From Pelosinus propionicus DSM 13327 (GTDB lineage: Bacteria > Bacillota > Negativicutes > DSM-13327), in NCBI RefSeq assembly GCF_900114615.1, contig NZ_FOTS01000006.1, positions 1 through 64,000 on the forward strand: a stretch of 64,000 nt of DNA, written 5' to 3'. The notes under the pieces were generated by a model, which worked only from the letters and a program-made list of their open reading frames with translations, searched no databases and was not told where the DNA came from. Made by a program: the position numbers and the translations under genes. Shown here piece by piece: positions 35,795 through 44,114 of this stretch. Every line of letters begins with the position of its first letter. Positions within the stretch are counted from its first letter, which is position 1.

Positions 35795-35860
35795 AAATGT
35801 ACTATACTTTATAATGTATAACAATTTAGTGTTTATAAAGATTGTAAATATTGTGAATAT
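35795..35860 (-). promoter_or_regulatory. Conserved activator-type promoter module (copy B)
   Basis: On the minus strand ATTCACAATATTTAC, CTTTATAAA, then CTAAAT, 17 bases, TATAGT. The order and spacing match modules A and C. It sits before the second acyl-CoA dehydrogenase, desulfoferrodoxin-like and membrane oxidoreductase genes. Confidence 0.65.
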
Positions 35861-35917
35861 TGATTAAACAATAGATACTTTCTTTAGCCCTGCTAATCAA
35901 TCACGAAGACACTAAAA

Positions 35918-35958
35918 AGCCAATCTGCTTCTTTAGCACCTAAAGGAGTAGATTGGCT
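35918..35958 (-). terminator. Terminator of the second galactitol/LevR operon
   Basis: AGCCAATCT (35918-35926) and AGATTGGCT (35950-35958) with further pairing inside; on the minus strand GGCT runs into TTTTTAG. It lies just after the second LevR-like gene. Confidence 0.85.
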
Positions 35959-35985
35959 AAGTAGTCTTTCAACTATGGACTTGTA

Positions 35986-38904
35986 CTAGTGTGCCAGGAT
36001 TCGTTTTGCTTCAGCTGGTGTACGAGCTTCAAGCAAACAATCAACAATTTCATCATTTATTAATTTTCCACCAAGCTCTTGAACAAGTTCTCTGCCATCA
36101 GTAGCGACAGCAAACAAACAGACAATATTTACCCAGTAATTCTCCCCCCATGGAATGGCTTCAGGAAAGATCGCCAGTGCAACTGATGTTTGATTTACAT
36201 ATCTTGGGTCTTCACCATGAGGAATGGCTACTCTCAGACTTAAAATCGGTACTCCAATTAACTCCCTCTTAACCACATCTGTTGCAAATTCAGGCTTAAC
36301 CAAACCTTTAGAAAGCAAACTTTGTGTAAGTAAGTCAATCACTTGCGGTTTACTCCATTCCGGATTAGGATAAAAAATTAAATCTTCTTGGATAACTTCA
36401 GCTACCGTTGTCCGTCGACTTGATGAATACTGCAGGATAGATGCTATATTTCCCTTTACGATTTGATCAACCGTAATAAAAGGAACCCCAGGCAAACCAG
36501 GATCTAGCGTCCCAACTACAGCTTTAACCAAATGAGTTTTCATAATCTTTTGAACTTCATTTGCAAATGTTTGCCGATCTGCTAATCCCAAGCAAATTAT
36601 TTCGATTTGTCCCTGTTGCCTGCCAAGCTGCCGTTCAATTTCCTTCTGTAATTGCATAGCCGCTCCTTTTCCTGTAATGCAGATCGTCAGAATAGCGGAC
36701 TTACTCTTATTTAAGGATACGTTATCTTGCGGCAATTCTGTACTTAAATACTCAGCGCTTAAAGAAGGCTGCCCCAATATTTCCGCCAATTCATCTAGCT
36801 CTGTATCGGGAAGTAACGCCCGTCTAACTGCTTCAATTACCATCATCGTATATACAGGTCCTACCGACCGAGTGGGAATGCCAGTTATGGCAGTGATCTT
36901 GCTGCCAAAATTGGCTAGCGATCCCATATCAACAAGTAAGAGTACACCCTTGCCTTCATTCATTTGCATAACAATTTCAATGGTACGCTCCAACGCTGTT
37001 GCTGAACTTTCATCCAACGACATTTCAACTGCTTTAGCATGGTTAACTCCTAACAGTCTGTTAGCAACTTCCGCCATTCCTACTGCCACATGCCCGTGGG
37101 ATAACACTAAAATTCCTACCCGCCCATCTGCATCTTGCCGGCAATACATTGTCAAATATAATGTGATAAAACCAATTTCTTCTTCTGGCAGTCTCACCCC
37201 TGTTTGCCCTAGAAAACACTCTGCCATTTCCCGGGCTACGGCAAATTCACGGGCATATTCATATTTTGTTTTTTCCAAATGCGGATTAATAATTCGTTTA
37301 TTTTGCTTGATTCGTTTCAGTGTTTCCGTTAAATGAATGGATAATCCTACAACGATTTGTTCACTTGGACGGTTTAAAATATTAGCAGCTTTCTCGATCA
37401 TAGCTTCAACGACATCTACCATCACTTTATCAACTACTTTATATAAATCAGCTTTTACAATAGGCTCCGGCGAATCATTGGCCCTTTTTATCCACTTCCA
37501 GAGCTTCGCTTCCAACTCCGCTCCAATGGTCCGGTTGATTTCTTCTTGAGAAACACCCTGCATAGAAAGCTTCCCATATTGTTCCTCAATATAAGAGTAA
37601 ATTTCTCGTGGTACTGAGTACAGCTCATCCACATATACCATATTTTCTTTTCCCGGCAAAATTTCGCAACTAGTAATTCGTAGTTTCTCAATTTTATCGC
37701 GCTGATGCTGAAGCTTAAGCAATCCACGCCGTACATGTGCAGGCAGATTGGATACCGTAATATAGAGTGCCTTGCTGCCGCTGGTAATGAGATTCAAGAA
37801 TCCTCTGGCACACGCTACCTGTATATCTGCAGATAACTGTCCAATATTACTGGAACAATCATAAAGTAAAAGTGACTTTAACGCATCAGCCTCAATATTT
37901 AAGGTATTCCCGGTGCGCTGTGCTTCAAGTTTAAAAAAATAGTGAATCAATGCTAATCTTTCCTGTAAGGGTCTCTCCTGAAGACTGGGCAGCTCTATAA
38001 CCATAGGCACCCTACGACGAAATGTAGCCAGTAAGGCGGCTGACTGCACCTCTGTCGTAGCCATAATTAACATAACCGCTACATGGCGCAGACTTTCCGT
38101 TTCCCCCATCCGTCGAAACTTTCCTTTATCAATAAGATAAAATAAAATTTCCTGCCCTTCTGGCGGCAGTCGGTGTACCTCATCTAAGAATAGAATCCCA
38201 CCATCCGCTTTTTCAATAAGCCCTTCTTTAGAACGCTCAGCACCAGTAAAGGCCCCTTTCATATGACCACACAACTGGGAGAGCAATAGCTGCGGATTAT
38301 CGGCATAATCCGCACAATTAAAAACTACAAAGGGGGCCTTTATATTTAACCGTTCTGAGTCCACGGCAAAACGATACATCGCTTCTGCCAGGTCGCTTTT
38401 TCCAACTCCAGTTGCACCTAACAGCAATGTATGAAGTCCTTTAGGAGGATATAAAATAGCTGCTTTTGCCTGCTCGATAATCGGAAATAGACTTCCCTTC
38501 TGACCAATCAAGTTATCAAATGCAGTACTGATAAATTCTTTGCCTCCATTTTCAACAACTATACCTACATTGGAAGAAAAGACATCTCTTTTTATTTCTT
38601 CCATACGATACACTGCATTGCTTAGTAATTGTTCTATTGTAAAACGGGATACAGAAAATCCCATTTGCTGTAATTGTCCCGTTACTCCTCGTTTTGATAT
38701 GCCCGGATTGCTTTCTAGGATTTGCCGAATGCTTGCATATAAAATGGCTTTTCTCCGCTCTCTAGAGTCAGGGATCTTCAGCTTTTGCCGCAAAAGGGTA
38801 GTTTCACCACGGGAAATAGACAACTTCTTTGCCAATGCTTCATCCGTATAAGGATTTTTTCTATCCTCAGCATCAATTAAAATTTGTAATCGTTCTTTCT
38901 TCAT
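35986..38904 (-). CDS. LevR-like sigma-54 activator with PTS regulation domains, copy 2
   Basis: A 972-residue paralogue of the regulator at 11.4-14.3 kb. Walker A GATGVGKS is at 163-170, GAFTGA at 217-222 and Walker B ILFLDE at 237-242. Behind these come a PRD, an EIIA-mannose-like domain (VLSHGH), an EIIB-like domain (ICITGKG) and a C-terminal EIIA with VAIPHG. It is placed last in its operon rather than first. A sigma-54 promoter in front of the EIIA gene at 42.06 kb is its likely target. The ribosome site is weak (GGGGAG, 13 bases away), which may keep its level low. Confidence 0.92.
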   Translation of the reverse strand: MKKERLQILIDAEDRKNPYTDEALAKKLSISRGETTLLRQKLKIPDSRERRKAILYASIRQILESNPGISKRGVTGQLQQMGFSVSRFTIEQLLSNAVYRMEEIKRDVFSSNVGIVVENGGKEFISTAFDNLIGQKGSLFPIIEQAKAAILYPPKGLHTLLLGATGVGKSDLAEAMYRFAVDSERLNIKAPFVVFNCADYADNPQLLLSQLCGHMKGAFTGAERSKEGLIEKADGGILFLDEVHRLPPEGQEILFYLIDKGKFRRMGETESLRHVAVMLIMATTEVQSAALLATFRRRVPMVIELPSLQERPLQERLALIHYFFKLEAQRTGNTLNIEADALKSLLLYDCSSNIGQLSADIQVACARGFLNLITSGSKALYITVSNLPAHVRRGLLKLQHQRDKIEKLRITSCEILPGKENMVYVDELYSVPREIYSYIEEQYGKLSMQGVSQEEINRTIGAELEAKLWKWIKRANDSPEPIVKADLYKVVDKVMVDVVEAMIEKAANILNRPSEQIVVGLSIHLTETLKRIKQNKRIINPHLEKTKYEYAREFAVAREMAECFLGQTGVRLPEEEIGFITLYLTMYCRQDADGRVGILVLSHGHVAVGMAEVANRLLGVNHAKAVEMSLDESSATALERTIEIVMQMNEGKGVLLLVDMGSLANFGSKITAITGIPTRSVGPVYTMMVIEAVRRALLPDTELDELAEILGQPSLSAEYLSTELPQDNVSLNKSKSAILTICITGKGAAMQLQKEIERQLGRQQGQIEIICLGLADRQTFANEVQKIMKTHLVKAVVGTLDPGLPGVPFITVDQIVKGNIASILQYSSSRRTTVAEVIQEDLIFYPNPEWSKPQVIDLLTQSLLSKGLVKPEFATDVVKRELIGVPILSLRVAIPHGEDPRYVNQTSVALAIFPEAIPWGENYWVNIVCLFAVATDGRELVQELGGKLINDEIVDCLLEARTPAEAKRILAH

Positions 38905-39005
38905 CCCTATTATAATCTCCCCTTTGCAGCATTCTATTGAAAGCAGAAGATCCTTCCCCTTCTATATGCTGTCATATAAATGTAGCATGCAGAAGTTAGA
39001 TATGC

Positions 39006-39656
39006 CTAGTCATTTTGCCCATATTCATATAAAAATACATTCCTTGCCTTTTCGATTTCTGATGGATCAAGAGGTATGGGATTTCCTTTGCATTTCGCTA
39101 AATGATATACTTTTGCTCCATCTTCCAGCATTACTGCGGCAACTAATGCATGTCTAACCGATATGCCCACAGCTATTACTCCATGATTCGCTAGTAAGCA
39201 GGCATTTTTATCGCCGATTGCTTCTATTACAGCAGATCCAATTCCTCCCTCACCAACTGGACTATACTTTGAAATAGGAACACTGCCGCCGACTTCGTTT
39301 GCCAGAGTAGTACTGCAGCAAGGAATTTCTTGATGCAGCATGGCAAAACTGCAGGCATAAGGCGAATGAGTATGTATAATACCATATAGATTGGGTTTAT
39401 TTATATATATATATAAATGGTCTTTCAAATCCACAGAGGCCTTCCATTTTCCCTCTATCATATTTCCTTTGCTGTCTACGATTACAATATCCTCTGTACT
39501 TAGTTTTTCATACTCCATGCCACTTGGAGTAATCGCTATATATCCGCTTTTTTTGTCTCTGCCGCTTACATTACCTCCTGTTAGTGTTACTAATCCATAG
39601 CGAACTAATTGCACCGCTGCCTCCAATACTTCTTTTCTAAGCTCCTCCAGCATCAT
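39006..39656 (-). CDS. Class II aldolase/adducin family protein
   Basis: A 216-residue class II aldolase. TGGNVSGRD near the N-terminus, the zinc-binding HTHSPYACSFA and the later ANHGVIAVG give the three metal histidines. Relatives are L-fuculose- and L-rhamnulose-phosphate aldolases. In the second galactitol-type PTS operon it should split a ketose phosphate into dihydroxyacetone phosphate and an aldehyde, yet no polyol dehydrogenase is next to it, so the imported sugar may already be a ketose, or the dehydrogenase lies elsewhere. AAGGAGG precedes two adjacent ATG codons. Confidence 0.88.
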   Translation of the reverse strand: MMLEELRKEVLEAAVQLVRYGLVTLTGGNVSGRDKKSGYIAITPSGMEYEKLSTEDIVIVDSKGNMIEGKWKASVDLKDHLYIYINKPNLYGIIHTHSPYACSFAMLHQEIPCCSTTLANEVGGSVPISKYSPVGEGGIGSAVIEAIGDKNACLLANHGVIAVGISVRHALVAAVMLEDGAKVYHLAKCKGNPIPLDPSEIEKARNVFLYEYGQND

Positions 39657-39680
39657 ATCTTTTCCTCCTTACGATTTACT

Positions 39681-39728
39681 TGCTAGATTGCTTGCCGGAT
39701 ATAAAAAGAACCGGCAAGCAATCTAGCA
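39681..39728 (-). other. Stable 18-bp intercistronic hairpin without U-tract
   Basis: Positions 39681-39698 pair perfectly with 39711-39728 around a 12-base loop. It lies between the EIIC stop and the aldolase start. No T-run follows on the minus strand, so mRNA protection or processing is more likely than termination. Confidence 0.6.
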
Positions 39729-39731
39729 ATA

Positions 39732-41081
39732 CTATGCTTGTATATCCTCATGTGCATCTCTACGCTTCGTAATTTTGCTATTGATAACGGCCATCGCTCC
39801 AATAACAGCTACCAAGACAGCCACGCCAACAACCTTTAAACCAGTCAGCTGCAAAATAATCCAAGTAAGAGGATTAGCTCCATCACAAATAGAAGCGATC
39901 TGTGTAGCACCACTCGGCATTTTGAAATTAGCATTTATGGCAAGCTGAGTATGTAATGGCGCCATATCCGTAGCAATTAATAATCCGATCGTAACCATGA
40001 CCAACCCTACAATAAAGGTTCTAAAGACATTGCCTTTGGTTACAGGAACCACCATAGCCAGCATGAAGGGAAGTACTGCTAAATCGGCAAAGGGGAGTAC
40101 TCGATTTCCAGGAAGAACAGCGGCCAAAATGATGGTAATCGGTACAAGCACTAAAGCAGCTGCCATGCAAGCAGGATGTCCAATAGCCACAGCTGAGTCC
40201 AATCCAATATAGATTTTCCCAGCATTCTTAAACCGCTTCTGAATAAATTCTTGTGCTGAATCAGAGATCGGTAAAAGCCCCTCCATAAGCATAGAAGCCA
40301 TTTTGGGAATCAGCACTAAACATCCTCCCATTGTAATACCTACCGTTAGAATGGTTTTTACGTCATATCCTGCAAGAGCACCAATAATCAAACCTAATAT
40401 ACTGCCAATAATGAGAGGTTCACCAAATATTCCGAATTTTTCTTGTAATGATTCTGGATCAGCTTTGACATCCCGGATGCCAGGAATCATATCAATGACC
40501 TTATTAATTACAATAGCAATAGGAACATAGGCTGCTGAAAAACCATGAGGCAGAGAAACACCAGGCAATTTGTTGTATTCTTCTACTCCAGGGGCTGTCC
40601 AATCTGCCAGATAAAACACAATGATCATATTAACAACCGCTGCAAAACCACCCCACAATATGCTGTCGGTAGCTGCCGTAACCAAGGCGCCCGTAAAAGC
40701 AAAGTGCCAATAATCCCAAATATCTACATCCACTGTTCTTGTCTGCTTTGTAATCAAAAGTATAATATTGACGATCAATCCAATGGGGATAATGATTGCT
40801 CCTACAGTCGACGCAAAGGCAATAGCTGCAGCAGCTGGCCATCCTACATCAATCACGGTTAATTGCAGTCCTAGCTTTTCTACCATAGCATGCGAAGCCG
40901 GGCCTAGCGTACTGGTTAATAAACCGATAACTAAGTTTAACCCAATGAAACCTACACCAACCATTAAACCTGATCGAATCGCCTTGCTTAACTTAGCACC
41001 TAAGCATAGTCCTAATATAGTAATAATAATTGGCATCATAACACTAGCCCCTAGGCTGACAATGTAACTTATAATTTCCAT
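39732..41081 (-). CDS. gatC: PTS galactitol-type EIIC permease, copy 2
   Basis: A 449-residue multi-spanning EIIC of the galactitol family, paralogous to the one at 9.2 kb: LTVIDVGWPAAAAIAFAS and GLDSAVAIGHPACMAAA align closely. It is some 30 residues longer, with an extra hydrophobic helix and a charged tail (ITKRRDAHEDIQA). It works with the EIIB and EIIA encoded upstream. Confidence 0.92.
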   Translation of the reverse strand: MEIISYIVSLGASVMMPIIITILGLCLGAKLSKAIRSGLMVGVGFIGLNLVIGLLTSTLGPASHAMVEKLGLQLTVIDVGWPAAAAIAFASTVGAIIIPIGLIVNIILLITKQTRTVDVDIWDYWHFAFTGALVTAATDSILWGGFAAVVNMIIVFYLADWTAPGVEEYNKLPGVSLPHGFSAAYVPIAIVINKVIDMIPGIRDVKADPESLQEKFGIFGEPLIIGSILGLIIGALAGYDVKTILTVGITMGGCLVLIPKMASMLMEGLLPISDSAQEFIQKRFKNAGKIYIGLDSAVAIGHPACMAAALVLVPITIILAAVLPGNRVLPFADLAVLPFMLAMVVPVTKGNVFRTFIVGLVMVTIGLLIATDMAPLHTQLAINANFKMPSGATQIASICDGANPLTWIILQLTGLKVVGVAVLVAVIGAMAVINSKITKRRDAHEDIQA

Positions 41082-41098
41082 GTATGATTCCCCCTCAA

Positions 41099-41392
41099 TT
41101 AAATTTTGAGATGATCAATAATTTCCTCTACTACTTTATCCACCCCAATTCCAGTTAAAAAAGCTGTTCCAGTTACTACCGGAATATTAATTTTTGCAGA
41201 TACCTGAGTTGTCGCCACCACTAAGTCATTGTCTGATGCCATAGATGCTATTTCCGCAATTTTACATTGATTAATCCTTACTTGTTTCAATTTGCCTCTT
41301 TTTTCGAGAGCATCCTTTAATTTATTAACTGCCATTGTAGAGGTGCATACCCCAGTTCCACACGCAACCAAAATTCTTTTTTCTCCAGCCAT
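41099..41392 (-). CDS. gatB: PTS galactitol-type EIIB, copy 2
   Basis: A 97-residue EIIB with the phosphocysteine loop VACGTGVCTST (active Cys 11). It receives phosphate from the EIIA coded just upstream. GAGG precedes the ATG; the EIIC follows after 17 bases. Confidence 0.92.
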   Translation of the reverse strand: MAGEKRILVACGTGVCTSTMAVNKLKDALEKRGKLKQVRINQCKIAEIASMASDNDLVVATTQVSAKINIPVVTGTAFLTGIGVDKVVEEIIDHLKI

Positions 41393-41493
41393 ATCTTTTT
41401 CCTCCTCAAGTTTGAACTATACTTTTACCTTATTTCCAATCATAGTCTCTGTTTACTATAGAATTCTCCTTTCCTCCTCTCTTTTGTTTCTTC

Positions 41494-41967
41494 TTAATCA
41501 GCAAGGGCAGAAAGCAATAACTGATACGTAGCACTTGTACTTGTTTTAGATGCCAAATCATGCAGAAGATCTTTATCCTGAAATAAACCTGCTAATTTTT
41601 GCAGGAATGCAGGCTGTTCATGAGCATTTTTTAATGCCAGCATAAATATAATTGAAACCTCAATCTCCACTTTAGGATTCTCCATATTGGCAAAGCGAAC
41701 CGGCTTTTCTAACACGCCTACTGCCATAGCACATTGGATGACATGTTCTACATCCGTATGGGGGATAGCCACATTTATTTCGCCCGTGCATAATCCCGTG
41801 GGAAAAGTTCTCTCCCTTTTTTTGACTGCCTCTAAATAGGTATCCTTTACAAAACCGTATTGTTCCAAACTAAGTGCCAGCTTCTCAAATGCATCCTCCC
41901 GGTTTCTTGCTACAAGAGGCACCATCATTAGCTCTTCCTTTAGCAGCAACGTAAAATCCACTATCAT
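41494..41967 (-). CDS. gatA: PTS galactitol/fructose-type EIIA, copy 2
   Basis: A 157-residue EIIA with the active histidine at 70 in NVAIPHTD. The open frame extends to 42093, but the ATG at 41967 lies behind AAAGGAGGG, matches the family start, and the longer version would run across the sigma-54 promoter. It is first in its operon. Besides feeding GatB, it should pass its phosphorylation signal to the second LevR-like protein. Confidence 0.92.
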   Translation of the reverse strand: MIVDFTLLLKEELMMVPLVARNREDAFEKLALSLEQYGFVKDTYLEAVKKRERTFPTGLCTGEINVAIPHTDVEHVIQCAMAVGVLEKPVRFANMENPKVEIEVSIIFMLALKNAHEQPAFLQKLAGLFQDKDLLHDLASKTSTSATYQLLLSALAD

Positions 41968-42055
41968 CAAACCCTCCTTTGACTCAATCTTATTTTCTTG
42001 TTCATGCATCATTACAATAGAATCCCATTGTCTATAAGCGATTCTGATATTATAT

Positions 42056-42073
42056 ATTGCAAATGGCGTGCCA
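42056..42073 (-). promoter_or_regulatory. Sigma-54 (-24/-12) promoter of the second galactitol operon
   Basis: On the minus strand TGGCACGCCATTTGCAA matches the sigma-54 consensus TGGCAC-N5-TTGC perfectly, GG and GC being ten bases apart. Predicted start near 42047, about 80 bases before the EIIA start. Confidence 0.9.
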
Positions 42074-42186
42074 AACAAAATATACCATTGCAATCACATA
42101 TACACGCGATAAATAGTCTGAATTTCTCTATTGTTCGATCTTACAAACTTGCATTTCGGATTGTTTTTTTTACAATTTATACCGAT

Positions 42187-42217
42187 ACATCGTGTCAATA
42201 ACATTATCTGCCGATGT
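42187..42217. promoter_or_regulatory. Candidate upstream activating site for the second LevR-like protein
   Basis: ACATCG (42187-42192) and CGATGT (42212-42217) are inverted arms 19 bases apart, centred about 130 bases upstream of the -24 element, the same layout as at 14490-14522 but with a different arm sequence. Confidence 0.5.
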
Positions 42218-42304
42218 TCTCGCTAAATGGCTTTTTTAGTTATACTACAAAATACAAACCAGCATAAGTATTTTGAAACGAATCAATTCTATTGTACGAT
42301 ATAC

Positions 42305-42343
42305 AAAAATGCCGGAATAACAACTTTACAGTGTTTTCCGGCA
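42305..42343 (-). terminator. Terminator of the acetoin-complex/lipBA operon
   Basis: TGCCGGAA (42310-42317) and TTCCGGCA (42336-42343) form the stem; on the minus strand it is followed by five T. It lies about 70 bases after the lipBA stop. Confidence 0.8.
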
Positions 42344-42415
42344 ATAGGATTTTTGATAGCGACATTACATATGAGCTTTGAAACTGTATCTTTAGCAGAT
42401 GATCCACTATTTGTA

Positions 42416-43945
42416 TTAAGAAGAAAGTCTTATTTTCGAAGAAAATCCTTCTGCAGCATGGTAAGAAGAGCGTACCAATGGACCACAGGCGGCATGAGAA
42501 AAACCAAGTTGCTTGGCTATTTGCTGGTAATATTGAAACTGCTCCTGTACTATATATTCTGCAACTGGAATATGCTCTGGGGAAGGAGCCAGATATTGTC
42601 CTACTGTCAAGCTGTCACAACCTACACTGCGTAAATCAGCCAGCGTAGCAGAAACCTGAGCTGGTGATTCTCCCAGTCCAACCATAATCCCAGACTTGGT
42701 TACGATTTGAGGAGCATTTTTCTTTACGTATTGCAGCACATCTAAAGACCGCTGATAATCAGCTTGAGGACGCACATGAGAGTATAGGGCGGAGACGGTT
42801 TCCACATTATGATTGATTACTTCCGGCTGAGCAGCAATAATGACGTCTAAGGCACTTTCTTCCCCTTGCAAATCAGGAATCAAGACCTCAATTAAGGTTT
42901 CTGGAGAAAGCTCACGGATTTTTTGTATGGTTTGTGAGAAATGGACAGCCCCCCCATCAACAAGATCATCACGTGTAACGGAGGTAATCACTACATAGTT
43001 CAGCCCTAACTTCCTCACCATTTGAGCAACACGCTGGGGCTCATCTTGATCTACAGGCTGTACAACACCTTTAGGAACAGCGCAAAACCGACAGCGCCTT
43101 GTACATTGGCTCCCTAATACCATAAATGTAGCTGTCCTCGACGCATAACACTCACCAATATTAGGGCAATGAGCCCCAGAACAAACTGTGGTCAAAGAGA
43201 ATTCATCCAACATCCCATACATCTCTTTGACATTGCTATTTCCTGAAACATGCCCCTTGAGCCACGATGGTTTTATTTTTTCTCCTAACCAGCGTCCTTC
43301 TGCTATCTCCCAATGATCAATACCGAATACAGCCATAAAGTGAGTGATTATTGTTTCTCGTACTGCCTGCATTTGGGGTGCTTTTCCCAAGATCTTCGCC
43401 ATACTGGTCACGCCTCGCTCCGTAATTCCACAAGGTGTAATCAATTGAAAATAGGATAAGTCAGTGTCAATATTGAGAGCAAAGCCATGATAGCTCAGCC
43501 AGCTTTTCATACCAATGCCAATGGCGCAGATTTTTTCCTTTCCTACCCATACTCCTGTATATTCCTCATCTCTAACTGCGTTAATTCCATAATCCCTCAA
43601 GGTGAGAATTATGACTTCTTCCAGTTTTTCCACGTAAGCATGAACATCTTGACCATAATGGCGCAGATCCAGCAGGGGATATCCTACTAACTGTCCTGGT
43701 CCATGGAAAGTAACATCTCCGCCCCGATCCACCTGGCAGACTTCACAATCCTTGGCTTTAAGCACAGCATCACTTGCAAGAATATTGGCCCTTTCTCCTT
43801 TGCGTCCTAGCGTGATTACAGGAGAATGCTCCAGCAATATTAATGCATCTTCGTTGATCTGCCCCTGTCGCCTCCCTTTGACGAAAGAGTGCTGAAATCC
43901 CCAGCTATGCTGATAGGGGGTAAGCCCCCAATTTAATACAATCAC
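42416..43945 (-). CDS. Fused octanoyltransferase-lipoyl synthase (LipB-LipA)
   Basis: A 509-residue fusion. Residues 1-about 215 are LipB: RGGDVTFHGPGQLVGYPLLDL, Lys 138 in GKEKICAIG and Cys 172 in TPCGI are the catalytic features. Residues about 225-509 are LipA: auxiliary-cluster cysteines in CSGAHCPNIGEC (255, 260, 266), radical-SAM cysteines in CTRRCRFC (281, 285, 288) and the C-terminal RSSYHA serine ligand. One polypeptide would thus attach octanoate to E2 and then insert sulfur. It follows the E1/E2/E3 genes, so it probably serves that complex. It starts with GTG behind AGGAGGTGG. No frameshift is visible at the join. Confidence 0.95.
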   Translation of the reverse strand: MIVLNWGLTPYQHSWGFQHSFVKGRRQGQINEDALILLEHSPVITLGRKGERANILASDAVLKAKDCEVCQVDRGGDVTFHGPGQLVGYPLLDLRHYGQDVHAYVEKLEEVIILTLRDYGINAVRDEEYTGVWVGKEKICAIGIGMKSWLSYHGFALNIDTDLSYFQLITPCGITERGVTSMAKILGKAPQMQAVRETIITHFMAVFGIDHWEIAEGRWLGEKIKPSWLKGHVSGNSNVKEMYGMLDEFSLTTVCSGAHCPNIGECYASRTATFMVLGSQCTRRCRFCAVPKGVVQPVDQDEPQRVAQMVRKLGLNYVVITSVTRDDLVDGGAVHFSQTIQKIRELSPETLIEVLIPDLQGEESALDVIIAAQPEVINHNVETVSALYSHVRPQADYQRSLDVLQYVKKNAPQIVTKSGIMVGLGESPAQVSATLADLRSVGCDSLTVGQYLAPSPEHIPVAEYIVQEQFQYYQQIAKQLGFSHAACGPLVRSSYHAAEGFSSKIRLSS

Positions 43946-44023
43946 AACTCCACCTCCTAGACCACATCAAATTCTAGCATGTAAGAGAAATTGATGTATC
44001 CTTAAAACATATAAAACAAATCG

Positions 44024-44060
44024 AACCACAAAGACGCAAAGTACACAAAGAGTTTAACAC
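44024..44060. repeat. Dispersed CACAAAGACGCAAAG repeat, single unit
   Basis: CCACAAAGACGCAAAG, TACACAAAGAG and TTTAACAC match the arms found near 1122 and 62262. It lies between lipBA and the dihydrolipoyl dehydrogenase gene. Confidence 0.6.
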
Positions 44061-44114
44061 CACATAGGCTAAGCCTTTCTTACAACCATTTGCTTGAAAT
44101 TCGTCAGATTACAG

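Noticed and set aside
42227-42634. 135-codon plus-strand frame
   Set aside because: It overlaps the end of lipBA on the other strand and the terminator; no ribosome site or family resemblance.
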